From: Prescottella soli
GTDB taxonomy: Bacteria > Actinomycetota > Actinomycetes > Mycobacteriales > Mycobacteriaceae
Direction of reading: 5' to 3'
Length of the DNA stretch: 64,000 bases
Assembly (NCBI RefSeq): GCF_040024445.1
Contig: NZ_CP157276.1
Coordinates: forward strand, 3,844,001 to 3,908,000
Each line of letters begins with the position of its first letter. Position 1 is the stretch's first letter. This document shows positions 53,501-62,939 of this stretch, one piece after another. The position numbers were made by a program, and so were the translations under genes. The notes beneath the pieces were generated by a model. That model did not search any database, was not told the DNA's origin, and was given only the letters and a program-made list of their open reading frames with translations.

Positions 53501-53867
53501 GCCGGATCGCCGCGTCGAGGGAACCGAGGCGGCGGAACGGCATCACGATGTAGGGCCGCCCGGTGGCCGTGACCCCGACCTGCAGCACCTCGACGACGTG
53601 CGGGTGGCCCGTCAGCTTCCCCAGTGCCCGCTGTTCACGGAGGAACCGTTCGCGACCTTCGCCGCCGACTTCGGTGCGCGCGATCTTGACCGCGACCGTC
53701 CGGTCGAGCGACGACTCCGTGCAGCGGTAGACGACGCCGTATCCGCCACGACCGATCTCGACCGCGTCCTCGAAGCCCTCCATCGCGAGCTCGGTCTCGA
53801 TCGCGCCCGGTCCACCGCGCTGCGTCGCCTGGGGATCCCCAGCCGCCTGTGTCGGCTCGTCGCCCAT
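50505..53867 (-). CDS. pknK: PknK-type Ser/Thr kinase with MalT-like ATPase/TPR region
   Basis: 1120 residues. Kinase domain about 33-290: glycine loop GRGGYGVVY, Lys61 (VAVK), catalytic LHRDIKPAN (Asp155), SDFG (Asp173) and activation loop VGTPDFTAPE. After a Pro-rich linker, an NTPase domain with Walker A APAGFGKT (357-364), winged helix (GEYLADNVV..., YHQLFADYLRRRLE) and TPR-like helices to the end. No C-terminal LuxR HTH. Size and order match mycobacterial PknK (Rv3080c, about 1110 residues), a signalling kinase that slows growth and affects transcription. It stands as a single gene. Confidence 0.92.
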   Translation of the reverse strand: MGDEPTQAAGDPQATQRGGPGAIETELAMEGFEDAVEIGRGGYGVVYRCTESSLDRTVAVKIARTEVGGEGRERFLREQRALGKLTGHPHVVEVLQVGVTATGRPYIVMPFRRLGSLDAAIRRDGPFDWPEALRLAVQLTDALDTAHRLGILHRDIKPANILITDYGDPELSDFGIARVPDAFESRAGDVVGTPDFTAPEILVGAAPTPASDVYSMAGTIFHLLTGHAAFQLRRGEKPSTQLRRLVTETIPDLRPAGVPDDLCRVLEQAMSVDTADRPATAADLAEQLRDVQRGHELTTDVPTPRPSGPVRRTQPPQPPTPVTKFRPPVAEHAFVERARLVRMLDDTRPRLLSVIHAPAGFGKTVLAAQWRDVLLDAGVSVAWLSLDSQDDNVAWFLGHLLQSVRQVRPELTDELGQAIEEFGVEAERFVLTSLINRVHDSGARLVVVIDDWHRVSDPATVAALNFLLGNACHHLGLVVTTRTRSGLPLGSLRVRDELVEIDESDLRFDAEESRRFLVDRAALDLDPDTVQALQATTDGWAAALQLASLSLRGREDPVDVITHLSGRSRAIGEYLADNVVGALDPHLLDFLLCTSVPERVSGPLASRLADVPDGQSLLEEVEERDLFLRAEDVDRSWFRYHQLFADYLRRRLERDPDRVADLHRRASSWFLDHSMLREAVDHALAAGDAEQATDLVEHHGMGLVEHSLMATVLGLVDKLPPQIATARPRLLLTQAWAHVLLHHPPRSVKLLLEQTRSLLTDAPDGASTADLLAESALVDGVCDLFADRVGRLADFSDACLRRRDTLSPFVLAGAVNLAEFDALYRFDFDSVRRWQERQSVEFPTAESGPFVSMYGSCFAGIAAGEQLDYEAADGLYRRAGQLAREHGGRRSYAARLVGALTGDRLYQQGRLDDADQLFDECHLLGAEGGAVDFMLLTYGTGARVKALRGDPGGATTRLSEGAAIARTLGLSRLAARIENDRARCGLPHEKVDPADLRWPPDDGIAIITADLLEDTAIRDLLTQKTSDAQHEAVRMARARVDRIAGRHRPLQHLRAQLLHAACLFSAGDRPAAFTALEPPLLRCADLGLPRTAIDAAPRMVDLIDAYRQDATPERAERLPG

Positions 53868-53887
53868 GCCGAATCACCTCGGAAGTC

Positions 53888-53935
53888 CCGCGGACCCGTG
53901 TCCGGTCCGCGGCGGCATCGTGCCCGGCACGATGC
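53888..53935. terminator. Two consecutive hairpins between the reductase and pknK
   Basis: CCGCGGACC-N7-GGTCCGCGG (53888-53912), then GCATCGTGCC-C-GGCACGATGC (53915-53935). Together they probably terminate the reductase transcript; they also lie in the pknK leader. Confidence 0.6.
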
Positions 53936-53992
53936 GGTTGCGCATCCAATACTAGGTCGGCTGTCGCAGACCGGACCGTCGGAAATCGGTGC

Positions 53993-54760
53993 TCAACCCA
54001 CCGGATCGAACCGGATCGACTCGGCCGGGGTGCCGGTGGCGACCAGTCGGTCGCGGGTGCTGCGCACCATTCCGGGCGAACCGCAGACCAGCACCTGGTG
54101 GTCGACGAACGCGCCGTGCGCGGCGACGACGTCGCCGAGCGTGCCCTCGAGCAGGTAGTCGTCGTCGAACCCGGTGAGCGCGTCGTCCCCGATCTCGGCG
54201 CGGATCCGCTCGTACCACTCGTCGGGCGCACCCGGGTCGGTGACGTCCTCGACGACGGGAATGGTTGTGAGCCAGGGTAACTGCTGCGTGAGGATCCACA
54301 GCATGTCGGACGCGTACAGGTCCTGAACCGTCCGGCCGCCGACGAACAGGTACACCTGCGGCGGATTCTCCACCTGGGTGAGATCGAGAATGATCGAGCG
54401 TAGCGGGGCCAGACCTGTTCCGCCGGCGACCATCACGACGGTCGGACCGTTCTCATCGACGGCGAGTTCGCCTCGCGGCGATGCGAACCGCCACTGGTCG
54501 CCGGGCACCGTGTCGGCGACGATGCTGCCGCTCACCCAGCCGCCGGGTACCGCCCGCACGTGGAATTCCATCTTGCCGTCGAGCGACGGGGGCAGCGCGG
54601 GGGACAGGCGTCGCGGCAGCCGCGGGTGCCGGGGAACGGTGACGTCGACGTACTGGCCGGGGTGGAACGGGACGGGCTCGCCGATCAGGCGCACCACCGC
54701 GAGATCCCTACGCAGGCGGTGGTGTTCGACGACCGTGGCGGTCCAGGTCTGCTGCTCCAT
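53993..54760 (-). CDS. FNR-type FAD/NAD reductase (stand-alone)
   Basis: 255 residues from ATG 54760. FAD-binding barrel with RRLSPALPPS and PGGWVSGSI, then an NAD domain with VAGGTGLAPLRS and the C-terminal CGSPGMVRSTRDRL. It equals the reductase half of the flavohaemoglobin at 57.9 kb but has no globin and no 2Fe-2S domain. It could feed electrons to a partner such as a globin or oxygenase. No ribosome site; TAACAAT ends 6 bp before the ATG, so the mRNA is probably leaderless. Confidence 0.88.
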   Translation of the reverse strand: MEQQTWTATVVEHHRLRRDLAVVRLIGEPVPFHPGQYVDVTVPRHPRLPRRLSPALPPSLDGKMEFHVRAVPGGWVSGSIVADTVPGDQWRFASPRGELAVDENGPTVVMVAGGTGLAPLRSIILDLTQVENPPQVYLFVGGRTVQDLYASDMLWILTQQLPWLTTIPVVEDVTDPGAPDEWYERIRAEIGDDALTGFDDDYLLEGTLGDVVAAHGAFVDHQVLVCGSPGMVRSTRDRLVATGTPAESIRFDPVG

Positions 54761-54766
54761 GCCGCC

Positions 54767-54773
54767 ATTGTTA
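54767..54773 (-). promoter_or_regulatory. -10 element of a leaderless promoter
   Basis: TAACAAT on the minus strand, 6 bp from the ATG at 54760. Confidence 0.5.
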
Positions 54774-54795
54774 CCGGTGGGCTGTTGCGCCCCTG

Positions 54796-55650
54796 TCACT
54801 GCCCCGATCCGAAGGCTCGGCCGGCCCAGTCGGCGAAGGACGTCCATCCGATGTCCGGGAACTCGGAATGCAGCCGTTCCAGGTCGACCTGGTAGCCGGG
54901 GCCATTGAGAAACCACCACATCGCGTGCATGTCGGGATCGGCGATCGAGCCCAGGGGAACCTGCTCGAGATGGACCGGAGATCCGAGCGCTGTCGCGAGA
55001 GCCGCCGCCATCGTTTCGGGAGTGGGTGCGTCACTTGCCAGTTCGATGCGTCGTCCGCGGTACCGCTCGGGCGAGAGCAGGACGTGCGCCGCGAACGAGC
55101 CCAGGTCTGCGCGATCGAGCTGCTGCAGAGGACGGTCCGCCGGCAGCGGCAGGTCGAGCACTCCCTCCGTGCGGATCCGGTCGGCGCCGCCGAGGGCGTT
55201 GTCGAAGAAGTACGTCGGTCCCAGGATCGTGTGAGGCAGCCCGCTGGACTTCAGCTCGGCCTCGATGACGGCCTTGCTCTCGAAGTGCGGAACGCCGCTG
55301 TCCTGATCGGCGCTCGCCACCGAACTGAACACCAGATGTGGTACCCGTGCCCGACCGGCGGCGGCGATGATCGTGCGGCCCTGGGCGATCTCCGCGTCGA
55401 CACCGGACTCGAACGGAGTCGTCATCGCGAACACGGCCGCGACGTCGCGCATTGCCGCGGCGAGGGAATCCTCGTCGTCCAGTGAGCCGGTGACGACGTC
55501 CGCGCCTTTCTCGGCGAGGGCGCGGGCGCCGGCGGAAGTCGGGTTGCGGACCAGTGCCCGCAGCGGCGCGCCCCGCTCGAGCAGGGCGGCGCTGACTGCG
55601 CGTCCCTGTCCGCCGGTGGCAGCGAGAACCAGTATCGGACGGTCGGCCAT
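54796..55650 (-). CDS. NmrA-like NAD(P)-binding protein
   Basis: 284 residues with ribosome site GGAGGAG. N-terminal dinucleotide fold (ILVLAATGGQGRAVSAALLERG), FSSVASADQDSGVPHFESKAVIE, and the TILGPTYFFDN pattern of NmrA/HSCARG-type atypical SDRs, which often sense NADP redox state and lack the catalytic Tyr-Lys pair. It is a separate gene, 35 bp before the reductase start. Confidence 0.85.
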   Translation of the reverse strand: MADRPILVLAATGGQGRAVSAALLERGAPLRALVRNPTSAGARALAEKGADVVTGSLDDEDSLAAAMRDVAAVFAMTTPFESGVDAEIAQGRTIIAAAGRARVPHLVFSSVASADQDSGVPHFESKAVIEAELKSSGLPHTILGPTYFFDNALGGADRIRTEGVLDLPLPADRPLQQLDRADLGSFAAHVLLSPERYRGRRIELASDAPTPETMAAALATALGSPVHLEQVPLGSIADPDMHAMWWFLNGPGYQVDLERLHSEFPDIGWTSFADWAGRAFGSGQ

Positions 55651-55738
55651 CGGATCTCCTCCGGTCGGCTCCAGTCGGTGAAGGGCGCGGTGCTCTCGAC
55701 GCGAGCGTACCTCCGGCGCCGACGTCGACACGACGAAA

Positions 55739-55780
55739 CGGGGGCCGTGAATCGTGCCCGATGCACGATCACGGCCCCCG
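55739..55780 (-). terminator. Terminator after the SnoaL-like gene
   Basis: An 18-bp stem (one bulged A) built from CGGGGGCCGTG/CACGGCCCCCG and ATCGTGC/GCACGAT, starting 11 bp past the stop. Confidence 0.8.
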
Positions 55781-55791
55781 GTTGTGCGAGG

Positions 55792-56301
55792 TCAGTACGA
55801 ATGGAACCAACTGCGGTTCCGGCCGACCGCCACCTCCCTACGGTGCGCGATCCGCCACCCGTCGGATGTCCGCCGATACCGGACCGTGTAGTGGCCCGCG
55901 ACGTGCGCATGCCGTGTCTCGGCTTCGCCCGTCGCGCCCGACCGGAACTCGAAGTGGATTCGGGCCGTCGCCTCGTCCCCGTCCAACACGATCGACGGGG
56001 TGTTCAGCAGGTGGATGCCGGACGTGTGCGCGGTGAACTCGACGCAGAATCCGCGCAGCGCGTCCCCACCCCGGATCGTCGCGCCGGGCACGCCGCCGAC
56101 CTCCGCCAGTTCGAAGACCCCGTCCTCGGTGAACTGGCCCGCCCACGCGTCGGCGTCACCGGAATCCCACGCCGGTGCGTAGGCGCCCTCCAACTGGAGG
56201 ATGGCGAGGGTGTCCTCCACCGCGGCAAGGCGCTCCTCGAGCGAACCGGTGGACGCCGGCCGCGGCGCGTGAAGTGCTTGCTTCGTCATGCCGTTCGCCA
56301 T
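55792..56301 (-). CDS. SnoaL/NTF2-like protein
   Basis: 169 residues from ATG 56301; an ATG at 56289 is an alternative. Cone-shaped NTF2 fold: LEERLAAVEDTLAILQLEGAYAPAWDSGDADAWAGQFTEDGVFEL at the N-terminus and HYTVRYRRTSDGWRIAHR at the C-terminus, as in scytalone-dehydratase-like, ketosteroid-isomerase-like and hydroxylating-dioxygenase small subunit-like proteins. It begins 5 bp after the stop of the binding-protein gene, so the two share an operon, which suggests the enzyme acts on the compound the binding protein captures. Confidence 0.82.
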   Translation of the reverse strand: MANGMTKQALHAPRPASTGSLEERLAAVEDTLAILQLEGAYAPAWDSGDADAWAGQFTEDGVFELAEVGGVPGATIRGGDALRGFCVEFTAHTSGIHLLNTPSIVLDGDEATARIHFEFRSGATGEAETRHAHVAGHYTVRYRRTSDGWRIAHRREVAVGRNRSWFHSY

Positions 56302-56306
56302 CCGCG

Positions 56307-57524
56307 TCAGGCGGCCGGATTGCCGTACTGGCCGTTGAGCAGCTTGCTCGGCGGCACGAACCTGTAGCCGTCGTCCGCGAGGTTGGGCGCGTGCGACTCC
56401 GACGAGTAGTGGTAGCGGGGCAGGAACGCCGTCTTGGCGTTGTCCAGCACCTGCTGATCCTCGAGGGCCGCGGCGAGCTTCTGCGGATCCGACGTCGACC
56501 CCACCTTGTCGGCAGCGGCAGCGACCAGGCCGAACGGGTCGTAGTTGTCGGCCAGGATCAGCGTCGACGGGATGGAGCCCATCGACGCCATCGTGCTCAC
56601 CATCGTGTTGACCGTCGTGTCGGCGGCGTCGTACACGGTGCTCGGGAACACCTGCATGACCAGGTTGGACGCGGCGCGGGTGCCCAATGCTCCGTCGGGC
56701 GCCGGCTTGGCGATCAACGCGGTGCCCGAGACGGACGTGTTGCCGATCAGCGGGATGTTCCAGTCGAGTCGCTCGAGGCTGTTGAGCAAGTAGCCCAACG
56801 GCGCGCCGTAGGCGTCGATGACGAGGGCCTGCGTTCCCTTGTTCTTCAGCGCCTGCAGCTGGGCGGTCATGTCCAGCGCCGCCACGTCGTACTCCTCGGT
56901 GCCCGACATGCTGACTCCCTCGGCGGACAGCGAGGAGGTCATCGCCTTGCCGAAGGCCTCACCGTAGGCGCTGCTGCCATGGATGACTCCGACCTGCTGG
57001 TAGCCCTTGCTCTTCGCGTACCGGGCGAGGGACACCGCGTATTCGGTGGGCGAAGGGGACAGGTCGAAGTTGAGGGGGAACTGCTCCGGATCGGAGGAGT
57101 TGTCCGTGGGACCGACGTTGAACGACAGGATCTTGTTCTGCTTCAGGATCGGCAGCGTCGCTGCCGAGACCGTCGACGGACCCGAGTTGAGGTAGAGATC
57201 CGGCTTCTTCCCGGAATTGACCGCGTCGCGCAGGTTCGAGACGGCCTTGGTGGCGTCACCGCCATCGTCGACGATCGTGAGTTCCACTTGGCGCCCACCG
57301 ATTCCGCCGTTCTTGTTGACCTCCTCGGCGCCCGCTTTCGCCGCGAGGATCGAGGTCTGCGCGTTGGCGGCCAGCGAGCCCTGGCCGCTGATCGCCCCGG
57401 TGACCAGTACCCGGTACGGGCCGCTGTCGCCGGCGTCGTCGCCGGACGCCGAGCCCGAACAGCCCGCGGTGGCGAGGGCGCACACGGCCAGCGTCGTCAC
57501 GAGCGCAGAATGCCGAATCTTCAT
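56307..57524 (-). CDS. HAAT-type substrate-binding lipoprotein (2, orphan)
   Basis: 405 residues from ATG 57524 (GGAGG upstream). Lipobox ATAGC with Cys22, then the same Peripla_BP_6-type fold as the 33.9-kb protein; shared blocks include YRVLVTG, IGGRQ, SGPS, LPILKQN, LDMTAQLQ and IDAYGAPLGYLL. No permease or ATPase genes are adjacent, so it may use the importer at 35-38.5 kb. Expression is probably joint with that operon because the two promoters match. Confidence 0.92.
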   Translation of the reverse strand: MKIRHSALVTTLAVCALATAGCSGSASGDDAGDSGPYRVLVTGAISGQGSLAANAQTSILAAKAGAEEVNKNGGIGGRQVELTIVDDGGDATKAVSNLRDAVNSGKKPDLYLNSGPSTVSAATLPILKQNKILSFNVGPTDNSSDPEQFPLNFDLSPSPTEYAVSLARYAKSKGYQQVGVIHGSSAYGEAFGKAMTSSLSAEGVSMSGTEEYDVAALDMTAQLQALKNKGTQALVIDAYGAPLGYLLNSLERLDWNIPLIGNTSVSGTALIAKPAPDGALGTRAASNLVMQVFPSTVYDAADTTVNTMVSTMASMGSIPSTLILADNYDPFGLVAAAADKVGSTSDPQKLAAALEDQQVLDNAKTAFLPRYHYSSESHAPNLADDGYRFVPPSKLLNGQYGNPAA

Positions 57525-57850
57525 GCCAGTTTCCTCCAATGGAGACACGACGGATCACAAGCATGTGCTTGGGTGCCGCAGACGCTAAGGGTGTGACGTG
57601 GATTACGTCAAGACGGTTCTTCGCTCGCCGGGATATCGAAAGATGTTATGCGCCAACCGTGTTGGACATCCTCGACGCACGCGATCGACCGACGCCCCGT
57701 TCGGGCGTCGGTTCGCGGTCGGTCTTCGGTTCCGTGGGTGGGCGCCCGTCGCCCAGCTCGGTCTGCGAGGGCGGCGCGGTACTCGACGACGACGCTAGGG
57801 CTGCGGAAGCGCGGTTCCTACGGGGCCTCCCGCTGACCGGTCGGTTTCCG
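57525..57850. other. 326-bp intergenic region
   Basis: It holds the orphan binding-protein promoter (57558-57611) and a hairpin GACGCCC-N5-GGGCGTC (57691-57709) that may end the flavohaemoglobin transcript. The rest shows nothing recognisable. Confidence 0.6.
57558..57611 (-). promoter_or_regulatory. Orphan binding-protein promoter, twin of the importer promoter
   Basis: On the minus strand TTGACG (57611-57606), 18-bp spacer, TAGCGT (57587-57582). TGACGT-N5-ACGTCA covers 57594-57610. CAAGC-N4-GCTTG (57558-57571) lies just downstream of the -10. After the inverted repeat both promoters continue with CACCC before the -10. Confidence 0.75.
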
Positions 57851-59014
57851 TCAGCGCAGCGGGTCGTAGGCGATCGACTCGACCGGCGTGCCGGCCAATT
57901 GCAGCGCGTACGCGGTGGTCTTCACCATCGACGGTGATCCGCAGATCTGCACCTGGCGGTCGGCCCACGACCCGAACCGGCTCACCACCGTGCCGATCGG
58001 TCCACGCAACCGCTGGTGCATGCCGTGCGGCGGCTCGAGCGCGGGATACGGGTGCCACCACGGATTCTCGTCCTCGGTGGTGATCGGGACGATCGTGAGC
58101 CACGGATTGCTCAGCGACAGGTGCCACAGGGTCTCGATGTCGTACAGGTCGCACGGGTATGCGCCGCCGACGAACAGATGGACCCGCGGATTGATGCCGC
58201 GGTGGGCCATGTCCATCACCTGGGCGCGGAGCGGGGCCAGGCCGGTGCCGCCCGCGATCATCAGCACGTCCTTCCCGCTGTCGAGGTCCACGTGGAGGCC
58301 GCCCAGCGGCGAGCTGATCTGCCACCGGTCGCCGACGGCGGTCTCGTTCACCATCGCCGGGCTGACCCATCCGCCGGAGACCCGGCGGACGTGGAACTCG
58401 AGCTGCCCGAACGGGTTGGTCGGGATCGCCGGAGACAAGTAGCGCCACATCTGGGGACGCTGCGGGATCTGCACGCTCAGGTACTGGCCCGCCGCATATG
58501 GGATGGGTGAGTTGCTCTCGAGGCGGATGATCGCGAGATCGCGCAGCACCCGCTCGTGGCTGACGACCGTGGCTTCCCACAGTGCGGGGTAGTCGTCGGC
58601 GTCAGCGGCGTCGGACATCGTGGTGGTGACCAGCGCGACCAGTTCCCGCCACGCGGAATCGGCCTGGGGGCTCCACGGTCCGTCGCAGTCGGCGTCGCGG
58701 ATCGCGTCGAGCAGTGCGTTGCCGGCGGCCGCGTAGTGGTCGCGTTCCACGCCGTACTTGCGGTGGTCGCGGCCGAGCTGGGCGAGGAACGGCAGCAACC
58801 GGTCGATGTCGTCGAGCCCGCGCACGATGTACTCGACGGCCGCGACCAGCTTGGCGCGCTGGCTGTCCATGCCGGCCGGGAACAGCGAACGGGACTGGGG
58901 GATCCGCGCGAAGAACTGGGCGTAGAAGGTGTGGGCGAAGCGGTCGCGATGGTCGTCCGACGCGGTGACGGCAGCGAAATGTGAGCGGATGAGCCTGATC
59001 TCGGCCGTGTCCAC
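57851..59014 (-). CDS. Type II flavohaemoglobin (Rv0385-like)
   Basis: 387 residues from GTG 59014, behind GGGAGGAC; upstream sequence lacks globin similarity. Globin domain about 1-150 with probable proximal His84 (LGRDHRKYG), then FAD barrel (RYLSPAIPTN, SGGWVSPAM) and NAD domain (IAGGTGLAPLRA, CGSPSMVKTTA). M. tuberculosis Rv0385, next to clpB in the same divergent arrangement, is a type II flavohaemoglobin reported to oxidise D-lactate rather than act as an NO dioxygenase. The conserved position supports the same assignment. Confidence 0.88.
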   Translation of the reverse strand: MDTAEIRLIRSHFAAVTASDDHRDRFAHTFYAQFFARIPQSRSLFPAGMDSQRAKLVAAVEYIVRGLDDIDRLLPFLAQLGRDHRKYGVERDHYAAAGNALLDAIRDADCDGPWSPQADSAWRELVALVTTTMSDAADADDYPALWEATVVSHERVLRDLAIIRLESNSPIPYAAGQYLSVQIPQRPQMWRYLSPAIPTNPFGQLEFHVRRVSGGWVSPAMVNETAVGDRWQISSPLGGLHVDLDSGKDVLMIAGGTGLAPLRAQVMDMAHRGINPRVHLFVGGAYPCDLYDIETLWHLSLSNPWLTIVPITTEDENPWWHPYPALEPPHGMHQRLRGPIGTVVSRFGSWADRQVQICGSPSMVKTTAYALQLAGTPVESIAYDPLR

Positions 59015-59399
59015 GACGTCCTCCCTCGCGCGTTCTGCAGTCCCCGGCCGGCGAATCGTGCCGGGACACCAACAAGTGTGCACCGGAAGTCCGACCGTGC
59101 TGTTTGAGGGGTTGCCGGCATGCGGGCATTCGGGGGCGCCGACCTCGGGCGTTTGCGGTGTGGGGATCATCGGCCTCAGCGCCCGCTCTTCCGCTGTTCA
59201 CGCGGGAATCGGCGCGCGCCGCGAAGGAATGGGTGCTCAGGCCGAGCCCGTCGGATCGCACGTGGCGCAAATCTCCTCGAGATTGTCGAAGTTGAGTGGA
59301 ACAGACTCAACATTTCGTTCGTTGAGGAGAACGACAGGCCGGGCGATTCCCTTCACCCGGCACAATGATCTTGTTGGTTCGTCTCGAGGAAGGTGACCA
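59015..59399. other. 385-bp divergent intergenic region, flavohaemoglobin / clpB
   Basis: It contains the clpB HAIR (59291-59311) and ribosome site. The left 270 bp hold no clear element. Confidence 0.6.
59291..59311 (+). promoter_or_regulatory. HAIR operator of clpB
   Basis: GTTGAGT-N7-ACTCAAC, a perfect inverted repeat one base per arm from the HspR consensus, 89 bp before clpB. Confidence 0.85.
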
Positions 59400-61952
<2,553 letters not shown>

Positions 61953-61981
61953 TCGTGGCCGGGTAGTTGCGGTATCACCGT

Positions 61982-62009
61982 GCCCCGCACCGGATTTCCG
62001 GTGCGGGGC
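61982..62009 (+). terminator. clpB terminator
   Basis: Perfect 13-bp stem GCCCCGCACCGGA with a TT loop, 29 bp past the stop. Confidence 0.88.
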
Positions 62010-62099
62010 TCGTGTGAGCCGCTTTCGCGTGACTGGAGCTTCCTTCGGTACCCTGTCGTGTCACTTGGACCGCGATCTTGGCTCGAAACGAGGAACCCG

Positions 62100-62939
62100 A
62101 TGTCCTGCACCAGGACCACGCCCCCGAACCTTTTCAAGCAGCGACTCATGGCCGGCGAGCAACAGATCGGGTTGTGGTCGGTCCTGGCGAACGGGTACAC
62201 GGCCGAACTGCTGGCGGGGAGCGGCTATGACTGGCTGCTGATCGACGCCGAGCACGGACCGAACGACCTGCGCTCGGTTCTGCAGCAGTTGCAGGGCATC
62301 GCCGCCGCCGGGGCCGTGCTGGGCACCGACATCGCGGAGCTGTCGCAACCGGTCGTGCGACTGCCGCACGGTGACACCGTGCTCATCAAGCAGTACCTCG
62401 AGATCGGTGTCCGCAATCTCATGATCCCGATGGTCGACACCCCGGAACAGGCGGCCGCCTTGGTCCACGCCGTGCGCTATCCGCCGCACGGCGTGCGCGG
62501 GATGGGCAGCGCTCTCGGCCGCTCGTCGCGGTGGGGGCGGCTGAACGACTACGTCGAAGCATCGGACGAGAACGTCTGTCTCATAGTGCAGGTGGAGACA
62601 CGAAGGGCGCTCGACAACGTCGAGGCCATCGCGGCACTCGACGGCGTGGACGGCATCCTGCTCGGCCCGGCCGACCTCGCCGCCGACCTCGGATACCGCG
62701 ACCAGCGCGAACACCCGGAGGTCATCGCGGCGCTGCGGTGCGCCATCGAAGCGATCCGGCGGGCCGGTAAGCCCGCCGGCATCATGCTCACCGATGTCGA
62801 GGCCACGCAGGAATGGCTCCGCCAGGGAATCACTTTCGCCGGTGTCGGCGTCGACTCCTCGCTCCTGGTCCGCGCTGCGGACGACCTGCTCCACCGGTTC
62901 CGTCCGGCTCGTGCAGGTGCCCCCGCCGCGGCGTACTGA
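62100..62939 (+). CDS. HpaI/HpcH-family class II aldolase
   Basis: 279 residues with ribosome site GAGGAA. TIM-barrel of the HpaI type: LFKQRLMAGEQQIGLWSVLA, LIDAEHGPNDLRS (catalytic His), LIKQYLEIGVRNLMIPMVDTPEQA, metal ligand Glu in VQVETRRAL and Asp in LLGPADLAADLG. Members split 2-oxo-4-hydroxy acids into pyruvate and an aldehyde using a divalent metal, often as the last step of ring-cleavage pathways. Its 3' end abuts the broken monooxygenase gene. Confidence 0.9.
   Translation: MSCTRTTPPNLFKQRLMAGEQQIGLWSVLANGYTAELLAGSGYDWLLIDAEHGPNDLRSVLQQLQGIAAAGAVLGTDIAELSQPVVRLPHGDTVLIKQYLEIGVRNLMIPMVDTPEQAAALVHAVRYPPHGVRGMGSALGRSSRWGRLNDYVEASDENVCLIVQVETRRALDNVEAIAALDGVDGILLGPADLAADLGYRDQREHPEVIAALRCAIEAIRRAGKPAGIMLTDVEATQEWLRQGITFAGVGVDSSLLVRAADDLLHRFRPARAGAPAAAY

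Noticed and set aside
52110-54158. Long open frame antisense to pknK
   Set aside because: Mirror of a GC-rich kinase gene; crosses the pknK start and a terminator.
57539-57937. Open frame of 132 codons upstream of the flavohaemoglobin gene end
   Set aside because: It spans the mapped-looking promoter and operators of the orphan binding-protein gene and shows no domain.
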